Both the position numbers and the translations under genes were made by a program. A stretch of 7,095 nt of DNA from Rhodospirillaceae bacterium (lineage in GTDB: Bacteria; Pseudomonadota; Alphaproteobacteria; UBA11073): the NCBI GenBank assembly GCA_003536545.1, contig DPZW01000025.1, positions 4,456-11,550 on the forward strand, in the 5' to 3' direction. Positions 6,011-7,095 of this stretch are shown piece by piece. The notes below the pieces were generated by a model. It was not told where the DNA came from and searched no databases. It worked only from the letters and a program-made list of their open reading frames with translations. How positions within the stretch are numbered: the first letter of the stretch is position 1; the number at the start of each line of letters is the position of its first letter.

Positions 6011-6742
6011 TTAAAGGGTTTTGCCACCATAAGCTTTTTGCGCCGCACGGCGCAATTTCATGTCCATATTTTCTGTAATCGGAAGAAAGTCTTGTGAAGC
6101 ACGGTGGACGTGAAATACAAGCGGGAGATCCATGCGTTTGACAGGCAAAACCTCAATAGGTTTATCATAGATGATCAAATCACGCTCAGCGACCCATGGG
6201 TGACAGGGTGTTTGGGTAATATCCGTCCCGAAGACAGGCGGCTCTCCATTTTCCAATGTGCCGATATGCAAAGATACATCGTGTCGGTAATGGGCAATCA
6301 TTGCAGGGACAAGAACATTGTAAAAATCCTCATCATCAATTTTAAGATAACCTGCCTCATGTGCATCACGCAAAAGAGTCAGGGCGATACAAGTGGCCTC
6401 ATAATCAATCTCATAATGCATCCGAATTTTTTCTTCGCGCGCAGACACAGTTGGTAAATCATTGATGGTATCGTAACGCCAGTGAGTAAGCTCTCGAATA
6501 TCAAGGGTGCCGCGTCGGTCTTGAATGATGTGGCCTGTCGTGTGATTATTGCCGTATAATGCGTAGGCGGGCCGTTCTCTATAAAAACTTTTATCCACAA
6601 TCGCTTCTGCACCATTATAAGCCAGGCCATAGCTATATCTGCCTTCAAGTTGAGGTAGTTCAGCTATTCTGACAAAGGCATTATGTTGTTCTGCCAGGAA
6701 TTTTCCGGAGTCGCGCAATAATTTTTGAAAATAACTGGACAT
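6011..6742 (-). CDS. Uncharacterised protein, paralog of the gene at 5215-5982; possible degenerate metallopeptidase
   Basis: ATG 6742 gives 243 residues. An in-frame GTG at 6763 would add seven residues but lies inside the palindrome at the predicted transcript start; TAGG sits seven bases before ATG 6742. Conserved with the downstream gene (numbered from ATG 6742): R-P-A-Y-A-L-Y at 57-63, H-T-T-G-H-I-I-Q at 67-74, H-Y-E-I-D-Y-E-A-T-C at 109-118, L-L-R-D-A-H-E-A-G at 123-131, H-D-V-S at 154-157 and L-P-L-V-F-H-V at 206-212. The order HxxGHxxQ then ExDYE resembles a zincin whose catalytic Glu is replaced, here by Thr. No export signal is seen. It is the first gene of the unit and appears to be driven by its own promoter with a palindromic operator. 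The function is unknown; a pseudo-enzyme or metal-binding role is possible. Confidence 0.7.
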   Translation of the reverse strand: MSSYFQKLLRDSGKFLAEQHNAFVRIAELPQLEGRYSYGLAYNGAEAIVDKSFYRERPAYALYGNNHTTGHIIQDRRGTLDIRELTHWRYDTINDLPTVSAREEKIRMHYEIDYEATCIALTLLRDAHEAGYLKIDDEDFYNVLVPAMIAHYRHDVSLHIGTLENGEPPVFGTDITQTPCHPWVAERDLIIYDKPIEVLPVKRMDLPLVFHVHRASQDFLPITENMDMKLRRAAQKAYGGKTL

Positions 6743-6750
6743 AATCCAAC

Positions 6751-6769
6751 CTATCAGTTTCACTGATAG
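6751..6769 (-). promoter_or_regulatory. 19-bp perfect palindrome, likely repressor operator
   Basis: On the minus strand CTATCAGT-GAA-ACTGATAG: eight-base perfect arms with a three-base centre. It touches the predicted -10 box and covers the predicted start site, where a bound repressor would block transcription. The outer half-sites CTATCA/TGATAG are the same as those of the tet operator, but spaced six bases further apart. If transcription started upstream instead, the same arms would form a hairpin just before the ribosome site of ATG 6742. Confidence 0.6.
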
Positions 6770-6798
6770 TTGTAGGCAACCCCTCGTTATTCTGTCAA
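6769..6798 (-). promoter_or_regulatory. Promoter of the paralog pair
   Basis: On the minus strand a perfect -35 TTGACA (6798-6793), an 18-base spacer and TACAAC (6774-6769, 4/6). The -35 box begins one base after the stop codon of the upstream gene. The start is expected near 6762, giving a leader of about 20 bases to ATG 6742. Confidence 0.5.
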
Positions 6799-6799
6799 A

Positions 6800-7095
6800 T
6801 TATTTCTGCGGTGGCAGCTTTGCCTGGTTCCATAAAAAGTTAAAACGGTCACGTTCTGCTATGGCAATATCATTGTTCTGGATCAGGATAATTGTGTCTT
6901 GTTGCCAGATTTTAATCGCAACTTTATCAGCATAAATGCATGTCATCACCCCGGCCTGAAATGCGGCGCGATCAATCCATCGGTAACATTCTTGTGGCAG
7001 GACAAAAAAATTGTCACCCTCACAAATCAACAAACGTTCTTTAACGCGTAGTTTTTCCAATGCGTCCAGGTAAGCGAGCAAGTCCTGTCGACCTT
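6800..7095 (-). CDS. 3' end of a gene, probably the C-terminal sensor domain of a TrmB-like transcriptional regulator
   Basis: The frame is open to the window edge (G-R-Q-D before the TTG at 7081), so the true start is probably outside and the TTG is just an internal Leu codon. About 97 residues are visible. They contain E-R-L-L-I-C-E-G-D-N-F-F-V, then E-C-Y-R-W-I-D-R-A-A-F, I-Y-A-D-K-V-A-I-K-I-W, and a final R-F-N-F-L-W-N-Q-A-K. This order (Y-R-W-I-x..F, I-Y-x-D-K-V-A-I, I-x-N-x-x-I-A, R-x-x-F-x-x-L-W) resembles the C-terminal effector-binding part of TrmB-like regulators as I recall it. The DNA-binding winged helix would be outside the window. It lies directly upstream of the operator-controlled paralog unit and could be its regulator, which is inference. 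It could also be an unrelated hypothetical protein. Confidence 0.5.
   Translation of the reverse strand, partial: GRQDLLAYLDALEKLRVKERLLICEGDNFFVLPQECYRWIDRAAFQAGVMTCIYADKVAIKIWQQDTIILIQNNDIAIAERDRFNFLWNQAKLPPQK

Noticed and set aside
6743..6763. GTG at 6763 as the start of the first paralog
   Set aside because: It lies in the palindrome and at the predicted transcription start, while ATG 6742 has an SD-like TAGG and gives a length closer to need.
1..7095. Mobile element, CRISPR array, tRNA or attachment site
   Set aside because: No terminal repeats, transposase, integrase, spaced direct repeats or cloverleaf sequence was recognised anywhere in the window.

Overview
The window looks like chromosomal DNA of an alphaproteobacterium of roughly 50% GC. 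This is inferred from protein resemblance and gene content (hisE beside a HIT protein and comM, plus a chromosomal IcmT-like gene). A Micavibrio-type or Rhodospirillales-type lineage is a guess that a phylogeny would have to test. Almost every gene is on the minus strand; one gene (2035-2853) is on the plus strand. No tRNA, rRNA, CRISPR array, insertion sequence or attachment site was seen.

Left part (1-2034). The first bases carry the promoter and start codon of a leftward gene that leaves the window. The promoter contains a good match to a PhoB-binding PHO box. A strong bidirectional terminator (141-168) separates it from a two-gene leftward unit. That unit is a small IcmT/TraK-like membrane protein (1587-1919), then an exported, cysteine-free Pro/Met/Gln-rich protein with two small secretin-N0-like domains, the second of TcpQ type (192-1499). 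Together they look like a detached piece of a type IVB (Dot/Icm or IncI-like) secretion or conjugation apparatus. Divergent from icmT is a 272-residue protein kinase-like protein whose degenerate kinase landmarks are visible. Its position makes it a candidate effector or regulator, but that is inference.

Middle part (2850-5161). This holds three conserved housekeeping genes, all leftward: comM (YifB-family AAA+ ATPase), a HinT-type HIT nucleotide hydrolase, and hisE (phosphoribosyl-ATP pyrophosphatase). A clear intrinsic terminator lies between hisE and the HIT gene, so HIT-comM needs either readthrough or a promoter embedded in the terminator. comM and the kinase-like gene converge and share the four bases CTAG as overlapping stop codons.

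Right part (5215-7095). Two tandem, clearly paralogous proteins of about 250 residues belong to no family I can name with confidence. Both keep an H-x-x-G-H-x-x-Q motif and a D-Y-E helix, arranged like a zinc metallopeptidase, but the catalytic Glu of HExxH is missing. They are preceded by a TTGACA promoter with a 19-bp perfect palindrome across the predicted start site, a classic repressor-operator layout. Next to it is the 3' end of a gene whose C-terminus resembles the sensor domain of TrmB-like transcriptional regulators. The paralog unit may read on into hisE, since no terminator is visible between them.

The most notable points are the scattered IVB secretion genes next to a kinase-like gene, the pseudo-peptidase pair with its palindromic operator, and the PHO-box promoter at the left edge.
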